DNA of 64,000 nt. Source: Prunella strophiata (Eukaryota; Chordata; Aves; Passeriformes; Prunellidae). This document shows, piece after piece, positions 12,451 to 26,133 of the stretch. The notes below the pieces were generated by a model that searched no databases, was not told the DNA's origin, and saw nothing but the letters and a program-made list of their open reading frames with translations. Positions within the stretch are counted from its first letter, which is position 1. Each line of letters starts with the position of its first letter. The position numbers and the translations under genes were made by a program. The stretch is from NCBI GenBank assembly GCA_036583965.1, contig JAZBQD010000027.1:26543001-26607000 (forward strand). The letters are read 5' to 3'.

Positions 12451-13959
12451 CCCTTCGCTGCCCCCCAGGGCCAGCCAGACATGGAGGCAGCCTTCCTCCC
12501 AAAGCAGGGCTGTGCTCTGTGTAACCCTGCTGGCTCCTGTGCAGAGGAGCAGCCAGCACAGCTCCCAGCACCCAGACAGGACATCTTTGCTGCCATGCCT
12601 TCCTTTCCACTGGGGATCCCAAAGAAATGGGGGAAGGAGTGAGCCTGCACCTCAAAACAGCCCAACTCCCCAGGCAGCTCCAGCTGCTCTGGGTTTGCAG
12701 CAGACACACCACGGGCTCCCCAGGGTGCTGAGGGGTGGCAAACTCAGATTTTGTTTGTTTTTAGAAGGAGACTGAGATTCCTTGTGCACTTGGGCTTTGT
12801 GCCCTCAAGCCCAGCAGGGTTGGTGCCAATGACTGAAGAATCCACCCCTGAGTCTGCCTCACTCTCTGAGCTCAGCTTCTCCTACAGGATTTGCAGTGCA
12901 ATGTTTTTCTTCCTCCAAACACTCAAAACTGAGGCTTTACTCTAGCAACAAATATATACATAACCAGAATAATATCAGCTATAACAAACAATACAGATAA
13001 AGCCTTTGTAAAACTCCTGACAGCACAGGACTTCTGCCACTTGGGAGTGGAGGCAGCCTGACCTCCCCACAATGCCACTGTCACCTCTGCCACCCCTCAC
13101 AGGTAGGTAATGGACCATCCAAAACCTGGCCCCAAAATGTGCTGTTGAGGATCCAGCGATGTTTCTGGAGAAAGCTCAGAAGAGGAAGGCCAAGGTGAGA
13201 GCAATTTCTGCCAGAACTGTATCAAAGGCTTCCCCTTAAAAAACTGTAACAAGAAAGGAGCTAAGAGCTTCCCAAAATCCCCACGGGGCACAAGGGCTGG
13301 TGTGAGGAGAGAGCTGTGCTCATAACCAAGGACAGAGCAGGCATTGGCATCCTGGTCCTTCAGAGCTGCTGCACTGCCCCTTGGACACAGGAGAGGGCAC
13401 AGAGGAACCTTCTCCAGGAGCTCCTGTCTCTCCCAGGGGCAGCCCAGGCAGGCAGTGCCTCCTGGGCAGCAGGATGCTGCTTAGGCCCAGGCAAGGCTGG
13501 GTACCAGTCTGACTCACAGAGCCAGGCATCCCACCAGGCACACGGGGAAGGCTTTCAGCTCAGCTGCTGAGTCACCCCAGCAAGCAGCAGGAGCAAGGAA
13601 AGAAACCAACACCACAGCAAGGTGAGAGAAATCTAATTCCAAACCACCCTCTAGCCTCATCCTGTGAGTAAAGAAGTCCTTGGGGCTTTGGATGAAGCAA
13701 AAAGTATCTGCAAACAAACACATTCCCACCCTTTCCACTGTCACTGCAGTGATGTCCTGCTACAGCACTCTAGGTTTGGCCTAGGAGTGACCTTCTCATT
13801 AGCTAATTAAAGTACTTTTAATGTTCTGTCTCCACTGCAAGGAGTAAGAAAAGTCTTCTCCCCCAGAGGTCACTGGAGTGGCACAAAAGTTGCAGCAGGA
13901 GTTGTTCCTGTTTCTCCATGTCAAATTAAGCCCTTTTCTGACCCAGAGATGGGGCAACT

Positions 13960-14260
13960 GAGAGGTGTTTTAAAAATTTTTATTCTATTTTCGGTCTCAT
14001 GTGAAGGGTGAGACAATACAGATGTTATAATTCACACTATTGCAATCAGAAGCCGAACTAATTACAATACACTAGAAGTGTTTCTTGGCCTGTCAGCTTT
14101 TGCCACACCATGCTGTAAATGCCTTAAAGCCAATCTTCTAAAATTACCCCTTGTAGGTCCTACTACAATCCATCTTTCATAGTTCTATTTCTCCAAAGTA
14201 ATCTAGTCTTATTTACAAAACCATCCTTTGAAACTTGTTTCTAGTTCCATTTCTCTCTCA
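13960..14260. promoter_or_regulatory. Candidate conserved non-coding element
   Basis: An AT-rich, non-repetitive block with TATAATTCAC, ATTGCAATC (C/EBP-like) and GAACTAATTACAATAC. It stands out sharply from GC-rich flanks and has no convincing open frame. Confidence 0.22.
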
Positions 14261-15049
14261 GCAATGTCTGTCCTATTCCATGGCATTTCTAAATGTATTT
14301 AGGAATTTCTTTATCTCAAAGTTTACATACAGATCCATACTATGTGAGCCCTCTGTCAAGCTTTAAGCATTCTCTACAGACCCATTCCCCACAGTTCCAG
14401 TCACCTGTGATTTCCCAGCTCCCTGGCTTGGCACAGACATTTCTTTCTGGTGCCAAAGCCAGCTCCCAGCTCGCTGTCTGAAGGGGACCAGGCACAGGCA
14501 GCATCTCCCAGCTCCCCCCAGAGCTTTTGGGTGTGCGTGAGCTGGACTCTGAGGAAGGGAAAGGTTGCAGACCTCTCCCCTAAACCAACAGCCTCTGCAG
14601 CATTCAGAATGAATCTTCAGAGCTGTCAGGGGGAAGAAGCTGCAACTGAGCTTCAAAAGGTCAGCTGGGAGAAGTGGGGATGGGAAGGATGCTGACTTAA
14701 CTGACAGATGCAGAGTGGAAGGGCCAGCCTGGGAGTACCTGCAGCTGGTTTGGGCAGCACATGCTGGACTCCATCTCTGGGCTCTGCTGGCTGCAGCTGG
14801 TGACAAATCCTCTGTGGATCACTCCCAGACAGCAGAGTCTGGGGTCTAAGCTTGAAACTGAGCACCAAGCAGGGATCTTCCTTCATTCTGAGGGGTGAAA
14901 GTAGGCTGGCACTTTTTTAAAGCCAGAGACAAGAAGATAATTTTCTCTCTGTCCTTTACTTACACATCTGCCCAACACAGGTTGGTTTTGATTCCCAGAG
15001 TTCAGAACTTGTGTAAAGATTGCTTTGGACCAGTTCCAGTGCTTGTGCC

Positions 15050-15310
15050 ACTGATGTATAGGAATCAGGCAAATAGTGGGTCTGCTGATGCTAATTAAAC
15101 TTGATATTGATATGGATATGTACACATATTTACTAATAAAGCAGCAAGAGAGATAGCTGGTTTATATTTCATATGACTTGGAAATATATAAAGGCAAGTA
15201 AATATATTCCTTTTGGTCAGAATATTGATACACACATATTCCAAAAAGCTCATATGCAGCAGAGGTGGTGAAACACATTGAATCAGGTCAAAACCCAAAC
15301 CAGGTTCAAA
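15050..15310. promoter_or_regulatory. Candidate conserved non-coding element
   Basis: Contains GATGCTAATTAAAC followed by GATATTGATATGGATATG and several TATTTAC/TAATAAA cores. AT-rich, unique sequence between GC-rich flanks, followed by a short CT repeat near 15357-15372. Enhancer status is a guess from composition. Confidence 0.22.
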
Positions 15311-18179
15311 GGGATCTGAAACTAATTAGGCCATTAAGACAGTTTTCCAGTGGATTTCTCTCTCTCTCTCTGTACATACACACATATACTTAATGTATTT
15401 TACAGAATCAATATTTATCTAGGGAGAGGTTCAGTTTTTGGTGAACCATCACTTTGTTAAAAGTATTATTCTCATGGAAAACTCTTGACTAGCTCTGCCA
15501 GTAACTGCCACCTGTTCTTTTTTACCCCTTTTGAGCTGATCCCCAGAACTCCTTTTAGTATAAGCCATCAATAAACACAGTATCCCCCTCCACACCCTGA
15601 AAACTTCCCTTTTCCTCTACTGCAGAAGGAAAACACAGGCTCACAGGTCTGGAAAAAAACACAGAGGGAACAAAAGCTCAGCTTGCCCATCTTCCTGCCC
15701 CAAGTCAGAGACCTTCAAGGACAGAGCTGCCACCTCCTTCCCAAGCCCATCTGTGCCATCACACCTCCACCATTCCTGTTAAACAGCTTTTCCCAGTGGC
15801 TGGACTCCCACAGTGGAGAGTGCAGCACTGGTGTTAAGAGGTTTCTTTCCAAAAATTGCACCCGAATTCAAGCCCCAGACAGGCTCTGCTCAGCTGGCAC
15901 TGATGGCCAAAGGAGCAGCATGCCCAGGAGGTTGGGCACACCCCACAGCTCTAGGCAAGGCTCACAGTGGTGTCCCCTGCAGCCTCCCAGCCCACAGCTG
16001 AGCCCGGGGTCGGGGCAGGACTTACAGAAGTGAGGGAAGGATCCTGTCTCCAGGGAATAAGGAGCCTGCGTGCCCGGCTGCATTTCCAACCCGTGCCCTG
16101 GCTCTTCAGCAGACTCAACCATGAAGGGAGGTTTGGGACCAGCTCCCTCAGCAGCTCTGGGCTGTTGGAGAAAGAAAGGAGTATTTACATATTACAGAGC
16201 AGCATCTTCCCAATCTGTCCTAAGTTACAAATTTACCTCCCAGACCTTGACCGGGGCTGGGGTTTCCTGTGTTTGCTCTTCGGGCTCCTGTCTCTTTGGA
16301 AAGCAGGAGATGTTGCAATGCCAGGGGGAGGGCTGGGGAGGGCTGGGCTGCCTGGGAAGGGCCCTGCCACGCCAAGCAGTCGGTCTGGAGCAGCTCTGCT
16401 GACAAAGTGTCTTCTGGAAGCCACTTCTCTTCTAATCCCAGCTCCTAAAGGAACGAAACGGAGCCAACAACTGCCGTCCATACGGTCTGAGCATCTGTCT
16501 CAGTTCTGCTTTCCTCCTTCTCTCTGCCAGTTGACTCTTTTTTCTCATCTGCACCATCTCTGTCTGGTAACAAGCATCAAGAAGGTGGCAGTGTCAGCCA
16601 CATCACCACTGGGCTCCCGTGGAGACCAAGCATAGCTGGTTTGTGCCTCACCGAAGCTGTCTGAGGACAATGGGGGCAGGTGTGAAGGCAGCAATGTTCT
16701 GTACACATTCCTGGGCAGTGTTCCTAGCTCTTGCAGGTGACCTGGACAGACCCTTGTCTCCAGGAGGCTTTCAGAAAACAACCAGCCTGTGCTGTGACCG
16801 GTTTTTCTGGTGCTGAAGTTAGAGCCCCTGGCTTTGTTCCTGTGCTCGCTTATCTCTGTTACATTCTCTAACCATGCATAGACATCTTCGTGTTTGGATT
16901 TTGCCAGTCCTGATGGAGAAGAGCTACAGGCAAACAACATTCCTCTCCCCTGTCTGAACTGATAATCTTGGTATCTCATCTCTGTGCTCCCCTTTGGGCT
17001 GTGTCAACACCGGCGGGGCTGAGAAGGGCGAGATTGCTCTGCCCCCACTGCCCCATCCTGTACACTGTGTGCTGCCCAGCCCAGCACAGCTCCACCAAGA
17101 ATTCCTCTGGGGTGCCAGCCAGACCTGCTGGAGGTTTTAACCACCTCCCTCTTCTAGATTTCTCCATGTTTACAGCAACAAAACATGCAGGCTCCAAAGT
17201 GCAGAGTGGTCTCAAGTATTTCCCTCCAGAGACTTTGAGGATCTGGAGTCCTCTGCACGGCTGAGATCAGCAGCCAGGGCACTGCCAAAGCCAAGTTAGA
17301 CCACACAGCCCCTGCCACACCAGTGCCAAGTGCCAGGACATCTCCTGCAGGAGAAGCAGCCCCTGGAGTCCAGGCATGCAGAGCCAGCAAGGGTGCCAAA
17401 TCACTGCTTTGGTTTTGCTTGCCTTTTCAGGAAATTCCTAATCTGAAACTGCAGCAAATTCCTCAAATTCAAGTTCTCATGGAGCTGAAACCCTGCAGGG
17501 TAGTCTAGATTGAAGCCAGGAGGTGAGAAAAGAGACTCCTCTTTAGAAATTCAGTGTGCTCCATCAGCCACAAGCATTGCCCCTCTTATGTCCTTGCACT
17601 GCTGTGGATAAGGTGGATCCAAACTCCTTCTTTTCTTTATTTTATTTTGTTTTTAGCCAGGAAGGGCTGCCCAGCAGTCAGATCACTGCTCAGGGACTCC
17701 AGATCCCCTCGAATCTGCCAGTGACCTTTCAGATCCACTCTGGCTTGTCTCCCCAGTGCCCACAAGCTGTGAGATTTTCTGAGCCCTGGGCTGAGGTACT
17801 CAGATCCCTCTTCCCATCCCTTTCCCTTTCTCAGACCTAACACATGACAGCAGCTGCCAGGGCATGGAGCTGCTCCAGAAATGAATCTCCAGTGTGACAT
17901 GGCACAGCTTTGATTCCACGACAGGAGCCATAAGAAAGGCTGCAAAACATGGCTCTCTCAAAAAAATCTTCACTTGCTGCACTTGGTGTGGCTGTGAGCA
18001 GAAGTAGCAGGACATGAACTCTCCAAGCACACAAAAAGAGCTGAATCAACGTCCTGTTGATGCAGTCCAGCCAAACAAGCTGATGATGGACAGGACTGTG
18101 GGTCCTTGTGTGCCAGGGGAGGATTTGCAGTGATACCAAAGGAATTATTGCAGCCCCATGGTGACAATGCCCACCCGCT

Positions 18180-18440
18180 TCTTTATTCTATTTTATTGAT
18201 CTTGCCCTAAATACATGTGGCTGGAGGAAATGATGCATAAATTACTAACAAGTTAATTTCTTGCTCCGACACAGACTCACAACAGCCCTTTGAAGGGGAA
18301 CCAGGAAAGACAATGTGTGAAAGGATAAAGGCAATGAGACAAGCTTGGATGTAATAATCCCACGTGAATGATTATTGCTGCAACTAATGTAATCTAATAA
18401 TGAAGAATTTACACCAGATGTCCCCCAGAATATGCTGGGC
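18180..18440. promoter_or_regulatory. Candidate enhancer with E-box inside an inverted repeat
   Basis: AATAATC (18353-18359) and GATTATT (18370-18376) form an inverted repeat around CACGTG (18361-18366). Nearby are TTATTGATC, AAATTACTAAC, AAGTTAATTTC, CTAATGTAATC and TAATAATGAAG. Dense homeodomain/HOX-like cores plus a symmetric bHLH site suggest a developmental enhancer; this is unproven. Confidence 0.35.
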
Positions 18441-21400
18441 AGACTTGGGATTCAGCAGTGGATCCTATTTCTAAGGAAATCTTGTTAGGAGGGGAAAAAA
18501 TGCTGTTGTCTGTTTATCAAATGAGAGGTTGTAGACCTTTATAGTCAGAGTGGTAACAAAAGCCTGCCTTGCAAAGCTTCCTGGAAGGGTTTTCAGCAGA
18601 TCTGATTGTCCATTTGTTTTCAGGTGAAATTGAAGGGGTTGGGTTTGGCCTAGAAAGTTTCTAACAGTCTAGGAGCAGTATGTTTCAGGGCTGACACCAG
18701 GATCTCCCCTGCCTCTCCCTAGAACTCAGAAGGAGCTTCTGGAACTTCAGTCTGCAGGACAGGTGAATAAAGAATGGAGAATCACATCTTTTTATTTATT
18801 TTGAATTTGAATCCCTTCAGCTCTCTCAAGTACATCCTTAAAAGAATGCTCCATCCCTGTCCTGCTCATCCCTGTCAGCTACCAACTGGGCATTGATTTC
18901 CCTGTCACGTTTGGTAATCAGCCAAACCAGAGACCCAACATCCACATGTCCTCTTCATCCAAAAACCACTCTGAGCTAAGTGTAAAAACAGGCACAAGCC
19001 ACACTTTTTACTCTCCCTCCTTGCCTCTGTTGCTTATTCATCACCTCTTTGAAGGTATTTTGTACAGGTATTCCAGACACCTCTTCCAGCTGCACTTTGG
19101 GGTTTGAACTGCTGTCCATAATTCCTCTTTAGTAAGCACTGTTATTTAAGTAGCTCTGTGGGATGAGGGGGGGAAGGGAAGCTTTAGCAAGATCCAGATC
19201 CACTAAAACACAAACCACTACATTCAACTTGAAAGATTTGTTTAAGCCCCATTAACTTAATTGGGACTTAACATCTCGTTCATTGGTTGTTCCCAGAGGT
19301 CCCCGCAGGGGACACGTGTGACACCAGCACTGAGTCGTGGGGACTGTGTGAGCCTGGTGGGATTGTGTCCACACTGTGCTCTCCTGTGATCCCCCTGTGT
19401 CAGGTAGCTGGGTAGTGGAGGCTGCTTGTCTGTTGAGATCTATTTCACAGATCTATTTCACTGCTGCTCTGTCCTAGCAGGCACACAGCTGCTCCAAAGG
19501 GCTCTGCAAACAGTGACACAAACATTGCTGCACTTAGGACTTGCAAACCCTGACTTTGGCCACTTTGTGTGTCAGGCATCGCCGTGCCTAGAAAGGACTT
19601 GCAAACAGGACCAAAGATCAGGTCTAATTTTAGTAAGCCCTTAGGCTCTGCATCCCCTGACTGGGCTTGCTTTGATGAAACACAATCATAGGATGAAAGA
19701 AAGCAAAAACCCAGCTGGCACCTGCTGGGAGGGCGGGGAGAGAGAATCTGGCAGGCAGGAGGTTCCTACAGAGATTGCCAACACTACTACACGTCTGATT
19801 TGCTTTTTTGGGCAGCACGCTGAATCCAAAGGTGATAAACATTTGGCTTGGCTGGCCAGACAAGATGTGCCCACATCAGACACTGCACTCACTCTCCTCT
19901 CTCTCTCTGCACCTCTCAAGGCAGCTCCTTCTGCTGTGCTTCTCATCTCCAGCCCCTGAGTTTCAGGGAGGATTGAGGCTCTGCTGGAGTGAAGCACATC
20001 AGTGGGAATAGCTGCTCCCTTGCAAAGAGCCGTCTGGCTGCCTGGGCTGCTGGCTGCCAGACATCTGGACAGCCAATTTCACATTTCAGTTTGCACACAG
20101 CACAAGGATTGTTGTTAGAGGATATCTTTGAACCTCGGGAAACTTCGTTATCTGCAGTATTTTTAGGACAACAGCTTTATTTACAACTCAGTGCCATGGA
20201 AAGACAAACGTTTTACCAAACTGGCAATGACTTTGTTCTCCAAATACTTTCAGTGAGGAAGAGTGACTCTGAAGTGAGAAAAACCTTTGCTGTTGTCTGA
20301 GCAACAAAAGAGGTTAGCAAAGATTCTTGACTAACATTTCTCTAGCTCTGAAGTCCTGAAGAAAGCGCTCCAGCCCAGCTGTGCTCTTGAACCAAAGAGC
20401 ATTTTGTGTTCTTTTTGCACCAGTTTCTTTCTATAAATACCCAGTGGTTTCAGTGTGCTGTGGAAGATGCAGGTGAGCTGGCTCAATACATTCATGAGCC
20501 CGAGTGAGTCAGTGCCTGCCCTGCAGCAGCAATCAGGCAGCCTCCTCCTCTGGCACAGAGCAGGCAGAGCAGCCCCAGCTCCAGGCTGTGGTAACCCTTG
20601 TCAGCTTCCCAAACCCATTCCTTGCCCCTCTCTCTCTCCAGAGAAGCCCCCAGCACCTTTTTGGAGCAGTGGGCTGTGGAGAACCTGCACCCTGGGCTCA
20701 CAGCTGGGTTTTAGGGAGGTGATCTGCCCTGCAGGGCCCCTGTGGGATGAAGGGGCTGCTGAGGGATTTCTGCTCTCTGTCACAGGGAAGGAGCTCGCCT
20801 GCACCGGAAAGCACGCTAGGAAAACACGCAGACCTTGGTGGAAGCTGCAGCAATTAGGTTAATTAGGGGCTGGGGCAAGGCCCATATGTTTTCTGATCTG
20901 TTGTTTTTTAGGTCCCCTATTGCACCTGTTCCCACAGCATCCAAACACCCTGAAGGCTTGGGTTTTCCCACTGGAGACATGGGAACAGAAGGGTGGCTGT
21001 CCCAGATCACAGCAAAGGCCTGTTTGGCCTCCCATCAAGCAGCAGAAAGAGAAGGCAGGGGGGTGACAACAGGACATGTCATTCCTCTGGTAGAGCTCCT
21101 CTGCTCTTCCTGGGAAGGCCCCAGAGCTCTCCTCTAAGGACTCCTGCATCATTCTGTGAGAATCTACAAAATGTGTAGATGTTTGGGATGTGGTTTAGTG
21201 GGAATTGGCACCCAAACCCCTGGTGTGGCTTGGAACATCTTTCCAGACGTGGAGTGCCACAGCAGCAGCTTCCACCTGCAGAATAACCCAGCCTGAGACA
21301 GGGGTTTGTAGCAGACAACTTCTCAGGGCTCTTCAAATCCTGTTTTCTAGGATCCTCTGACAAGTTCTTTCCTCAGGCGTAGGCTCAAGGAGAAATCTGC

Positions 21401-21792
21401 TCTTCAGAGTTAATTTTGCTCATTGAAAAATCTGGGGGAGCCCATGTTCCTAAAACTCCTCCAGATGATTCATCCTTGCACAGTGCATTTCTCTAAGGCA
21501 GAATCACTTTCTAGAGCTTCATAGGAAGCAGAGTACCTGCTGTTTGCAACCATCTCCATTTCCCCTGCTCATGCAGGAGCATGAATAAAGTGCTTTTAAA
21601 GTCTGTGGAGTCTCTATCACCCAATTCTGCCACAAAAAGGCCAACCTGCAAGACTTTCTCCCACTTAGGAGGCAGGGAAGGATGTTGTGAGGGTTCATTC
21701 ACCATTTAATGGGCTGAGAACCCAAATGTGCCTTGTGTGCATGCAAAGAAACAGGAAACAAAAGTGGCAAAACAAAAGCTTTGACTGATCAT

Positions 21793-21794
<2 letters not shown>

Positions 21795-21845
<51 letters not shown>
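21795..21845. repeat. (TG)25 microsatellite
   Basis: About 25 uninterrupted TG units, ending in ATTATTAG. A pure run of this length is likely to be length-variable between individuals. Confidence 0.98.
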
Positions 21846-21847
<2 letters not shown>

Positions 21848-24800
21848 TATTAGCTTTGTCTGGCAGCATTTGAAACACTTTTGTCAGTGACTAAAGGAAC
21901 CACTTCTGAATTTAATGCAACCAAACTGGACTAATAGCAGTCTGGAGAAAATGAAGGATGTGTGTCTGATTTCTTTTCAGCTGAGCCCAACACTTGTAAG
22001 CAATTGCAGTTACTTTACAAGATACTTTGTATGCCTGGTAAATTTTAAAAATGCAGATTTTAAACTCAGTTGTAGGATTAGAAGAGAGAATAGAAGAACC
22101 TCTGCTGCATCTGATTGTTTCTAGGGGTTGCACTGATCAAAAGTGATCTGCTGTGAAGTAACAGAGATCTTCTCCATGCTCTGACAGTGACCCAGCAGTT
22201 CCTACCTTACCTGCAGAGCTTCCCTCTGCTGCCTTCAGCAGAAATGCAGAGAGGACTGGAGAGGGCCCTTTCTCTCAGCCTTAGGACAGGACTTTCCAGG
22301 ACAACCCCCAGTGCCTTTCTGTTCAAACTGTACCATTTCCCCACGGGATATCTTGGTTGTTTTTGCACTGACAGCATTCCACCATGGCTGATTGTCATGT
22401 TACCTGGACTGTTTGCACTGACACGAGATGAGGTAAAGCAGGGACATTGCTTTTTCCTGCTGCATTTTCACCTTGGTTTGGGCCAGCCTGAGCTTGATTT
22501 CCCAAGGTCCTGAAGGGAATACATCCTGCCTGATTGCAGCCCCTCCTTTCCCAGAAACCATCCTATGGAATAAGCCCTGAACAAATTGTTTCCTATCTCC
22601 CCTTTAACCCTTTCCCTTCCACCCAAGTGCTCCGTGGCCCAAAGCCTGCTTCAGAAGTCATGAATTCAGTGTGGATTCCCTCGTCCTGCCCACTCAGAGG
22701 CTGTCAAAAGCCAAAAATAACAGCACTGGAGTGCCAGAAGCAAGCAAGTCACCTGCAATTTCACACCTGCCATCGCTGCTTTCGTGGCAGCTGGCGAGGC
22801 GAGAAGCTGAAGAGGGTCCCACTTGGCCCAGGCTGAAAGTCAAAGCAACTGTTGGGCTTTTCAGGGAATGTCCTTCCCTGAAGTAGGAAGGCAGGTAAAA
22901 AACCTGCTGGCAGCTGCCTGGGGGCATCTGCTGCCTTGCTTAGGAGGCATTTGTGCTTTTTGCACGCTGTCCTGTCTTGGCAGCAGCTTCCCTGAGCTGG
23001 AAAAAGCACTGGCCATCATCAGCTGTAGAAACACTTTCTGGGCTGCAGATTTCTTTTGTGAAGCCACAGCTGAACTGTATTGGCCAAGTCTGTGTCCATT
23101 CTCAGTGAGGTTTAATAGTGCCAGGTGAGCAGCAAAAACCATCCAGCAGGTTTTGACTCCACTGGTCAAATCTAACCTGCAATTTTGATTGTTTCTTCCT
23201 ACAGATGTGCAGAAGAGAGGCCAGAAACCAGGCTAGGGAGCTCCACAGGACAACTGTGCAAATGCTGTGACAGGCTGGGCTCTGGTAGCTGCTCTCCTGC
23301 CTTCCACCAAGTTCCTCCTGCCCAGTACCAACAGGAACCTGTCCTGCCTGTGGCTGGGCAAGCCCAGGCTGCATTTCTCATTTGCTGTGAGTTATGACTC
23401 CCAGGGAGCAGCAAACTTGTGGGCTTCTCTGTCCCTGACCAAGAGCTCATCACACCAATTTGCTCCTCTAGTCTGTGTGGACTGAGGACCCACCACCAGC
23501 CACACAAGGGCAGGGAGAGGAGCCAGCCCCCTGCAAGAACCAGAGGAATCCAAACAGCAGCAAGACTCAGGACAGAAACCAGACTCACAGAGGTCCAAGA
23601 ACGCTGCATTGCACAGACACTGTGTTTGCAGTCTGGCCCTAATATCCTCTGACAGCTCCCAGAGCAGGTTATGGCCATTGGATCACGACACCAAGTCCTG
23701 TGGGAGCTGCTGCTCCAGAGTCCTTCTGCCAGGCCTCAGCACAGCACGCGAGGAGCAGCCTCCAGAGCTTGGAGCAGTGGCTTATCTTCACTAGAGAAAT
23801 TCTGGCCAAATGCTGGGTCCAGCCCAGTCCTTAAAAACTGGAGTTTTGGAAGGCAGCTTCAGCCAGGCTCAGGTAAATGAGTGCTTGTTTGGTGGCTAAT
23901 TGCTTATGAAAATGGAGGGCACAAAACCTGTCTTACACTGACCACAGAAACACTCACCCCAAACCAAACACTGCCTGTCTGAGAATTTCAGCAGAATTTT
24001 GTTTCTAATTCCCCCAGTCTGTCAGCCTGCAGAAGTGAAAAAGCTGAAGCCACCCCGGGTAGCTCAGCTCATCAGGAATGTGTTAAGTTACGCCACAAAC
24101 TCCATCCCCGTGCCAAGCAGCAAGCACACAAAGCTGTGAAAGGACACGTGTGCCTCCCAGTTAATGTCACCTTCACAGCTTCCATAGGTCACAGCACAAG
24201 CAGACACCAAGCCAAGATGCCAGGCAGAACAGGAGCCTGCTCTGAACAATGCCACGGGCCCGGGGAGAGATGAGGAATTTAAGGGAAGCAGAACAACAGG
24301 AAATAAGGAAAGTCCCTCCAGCAAAGGTCCTGTGGCCCATCAGTGGCTGCTCAGCACTGCACAGGGAGCAGTGACACAATGGAGTGACTGAAGGCCTGCC
24401 TGGCAGCCAGCATTCCCATGGCCATTGTTGCCAGCAGGGGAATGACACAGATACAAACAAGAGCTGTGTTCCCAGGCACTGGCAGAGACACATCCACTGC
24501 AAATGAAATGACTTCCTGAAGCTCCTCAAGGCCTGGATGCACCGTGCCATCCTAACTGGGGAATCCTATCCTGAGGCAGGAAAAACTCTGCCAGGAGGGG
24601 ATAAAGAATCAAGCAACCTGCTTGAGCACAGGCTGGGTTTTTGCCTGTGTGCTGCACCAACATTAATTATGAAGGATAAATGGAACTTGAGAGTCACTGC
24701 AAGGAAGGAGATGCCCTTCAGAGAGTCTTTGTCTGGCCTAGGGGATGTATGGGAGAAGCAGAGGATGAGTTCCACCCAAATGTGATCTCACTAGGAGCAT

Positions 24801-25341
24801 TGCCTCTAAAAGTCACAAGGCTTGGAGAAAGAAGAGGGATAATTTTACAGTCTCTTTTCTGCCAATAAAGCCCCTCTAAGATCCCAGGGAAAACTGCTAG
24901 AAGCACCAGCTGTGGTCAGGAAAGGAGAAGCTGAACTGCCCTGGGCAGCAGGGTGGGATCCATGCTGGATAAGCAGCTCTCTCCAGAGGATGGCCATGCA
25001 CATAGAGGACAACAACAAGGGCAGGCAGGGGATCCATGTGGTGCTTTAGCTCTCAAAACAGCTCCTGCAGGGATTCAGAGCAGGGCGCTCCGGGCTAATC
25101 TCGGCGTCCCTCAGGGAACCTGAGGATTACTGCTCTGCATCTGCTCCCGGGGTGGGCCCCACCTTGGCCAGGCAGGGAAGTGCTGACAGCCACTCTCAGC
25201 TCTTTAATCGCTTTGGGACAAACAGCAGTGGGCTCTGTCCCCTGTGGGGCAGCACCTCTTCAGTGACTCCCTCTCTCACAGGCCTGATGGCTTCTCTTGA
25301 GCCTTGGCTGGGGCAGGAATGCCCCTCAGAGTTTGTCAGCA

Positions 25342-25752
25342 TGATGCCTCAGGTTTTGGCTTTTATATTTTTCAGACTCTGTTTTGCTTTAGTGTGTAAG
25401 TCTAGGCTTCATATTAGGGAATAGTGAACAAAATAAGTAAACAAAACAATTCCTTCTCTAGCGGGGGGACCAAGGACAGCTGATCCAAGAACATAGAACA
25501 ATGGTGGACCAAAGAGAGAAAAACAAGAAGGATAAGACTTCATAGGCTAAAGCTGTAATTAGACAATTAGCTCCAATATGCTAATAGACCAAAACTTACA
25601 AAAATGTGAGACCCCATGACCTGTTGTCCATTTTGTGGCCATTATAGGTTGTGCTGCCCAAGGTAGATCTATTTAAGGCCTCTCAATAAATCCCTACTTT
25701 ATTCTTTTCCTCTGTCTAGTCTCTGTTCTAAGTCAGCCTTCACAAGACATCA
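25342..25752 (+). mobile_element. Solo LTR of an endogenous retrovirus (copy B)
   Basis: Related to the LTR at 5131-5579, in the same orientation. It starts TGATGCC, ends GACATCA, and has an AATAAA signal near the 3' end. AGCA stands on both sides, fitting a 4-bp target-site duplication. Copies A and B are too far apart (20 kb) and too diverged to be the two ends of one provirus, and no viral coding sequence lies between them. Confidence 0.8.
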
Positions 25753-25805
25753 AGCAAGAGCAGGCTCCTGGCAGCAGCTTGAGAGCTACAGTGCAGCTTC
25801 CCTGG

Positions 25806-26133
25806 TGTAGTGGCTTTGGTTTGTTAATTTGAGATTTTGTTAATTTTGAGATTTCTTGGTTAACATACTAAAGAATGTGGTGGGTTTGGTGTTGGTAAAT
25901 GATTTATGTTCTTATTTTTTGTTGTGAGATAGGATTAGGAGAAAGGTAAAGTAGGTTTAAAAATAGTAATCAAAAGAGAGAGTAATAAGAATTAGAATAA
26001 AACCCAGCTAGAACAAGGCTCAGTGAGCTCCCTAGAGAAGGGTCCAGCCCCACAAGAGAGCTTGTCTGAATTTTCACTTGTTCCTAAGTCAGAAAAAGAA
26101 GAAGACATTCTCGAGTTTCTTTCGTCTTTTACA
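25806..26133 (+). mobile_element. Possible second LTR-type element
   Basis: An AT-rich block 53 bp downstream of LTR copy B. It begins TGTAGTGGC and ends TTTTACA (TGTA/TACA termini). It contains an AATAAAACC signal and the T/G-rich opening I associate from memory with songbird ERV LTRs. No target-site duplication is evident, so the call and its limits are tentative. Confidence 0.4.

Noticed and set aside
15967..16635. 222-codon plus-strand open frame
   Set aside because: No recognisable domain, no good start context, and overlapping frames are open too. Treated as chance.
5131..25752. A single 20-kb provirus bounded by two LTRs
   Set aside because: The distance is far beyond a provirus, the LTRs are clearly diverged, and no viral coding sequence lies between them. 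Two solo LTRs fit better.
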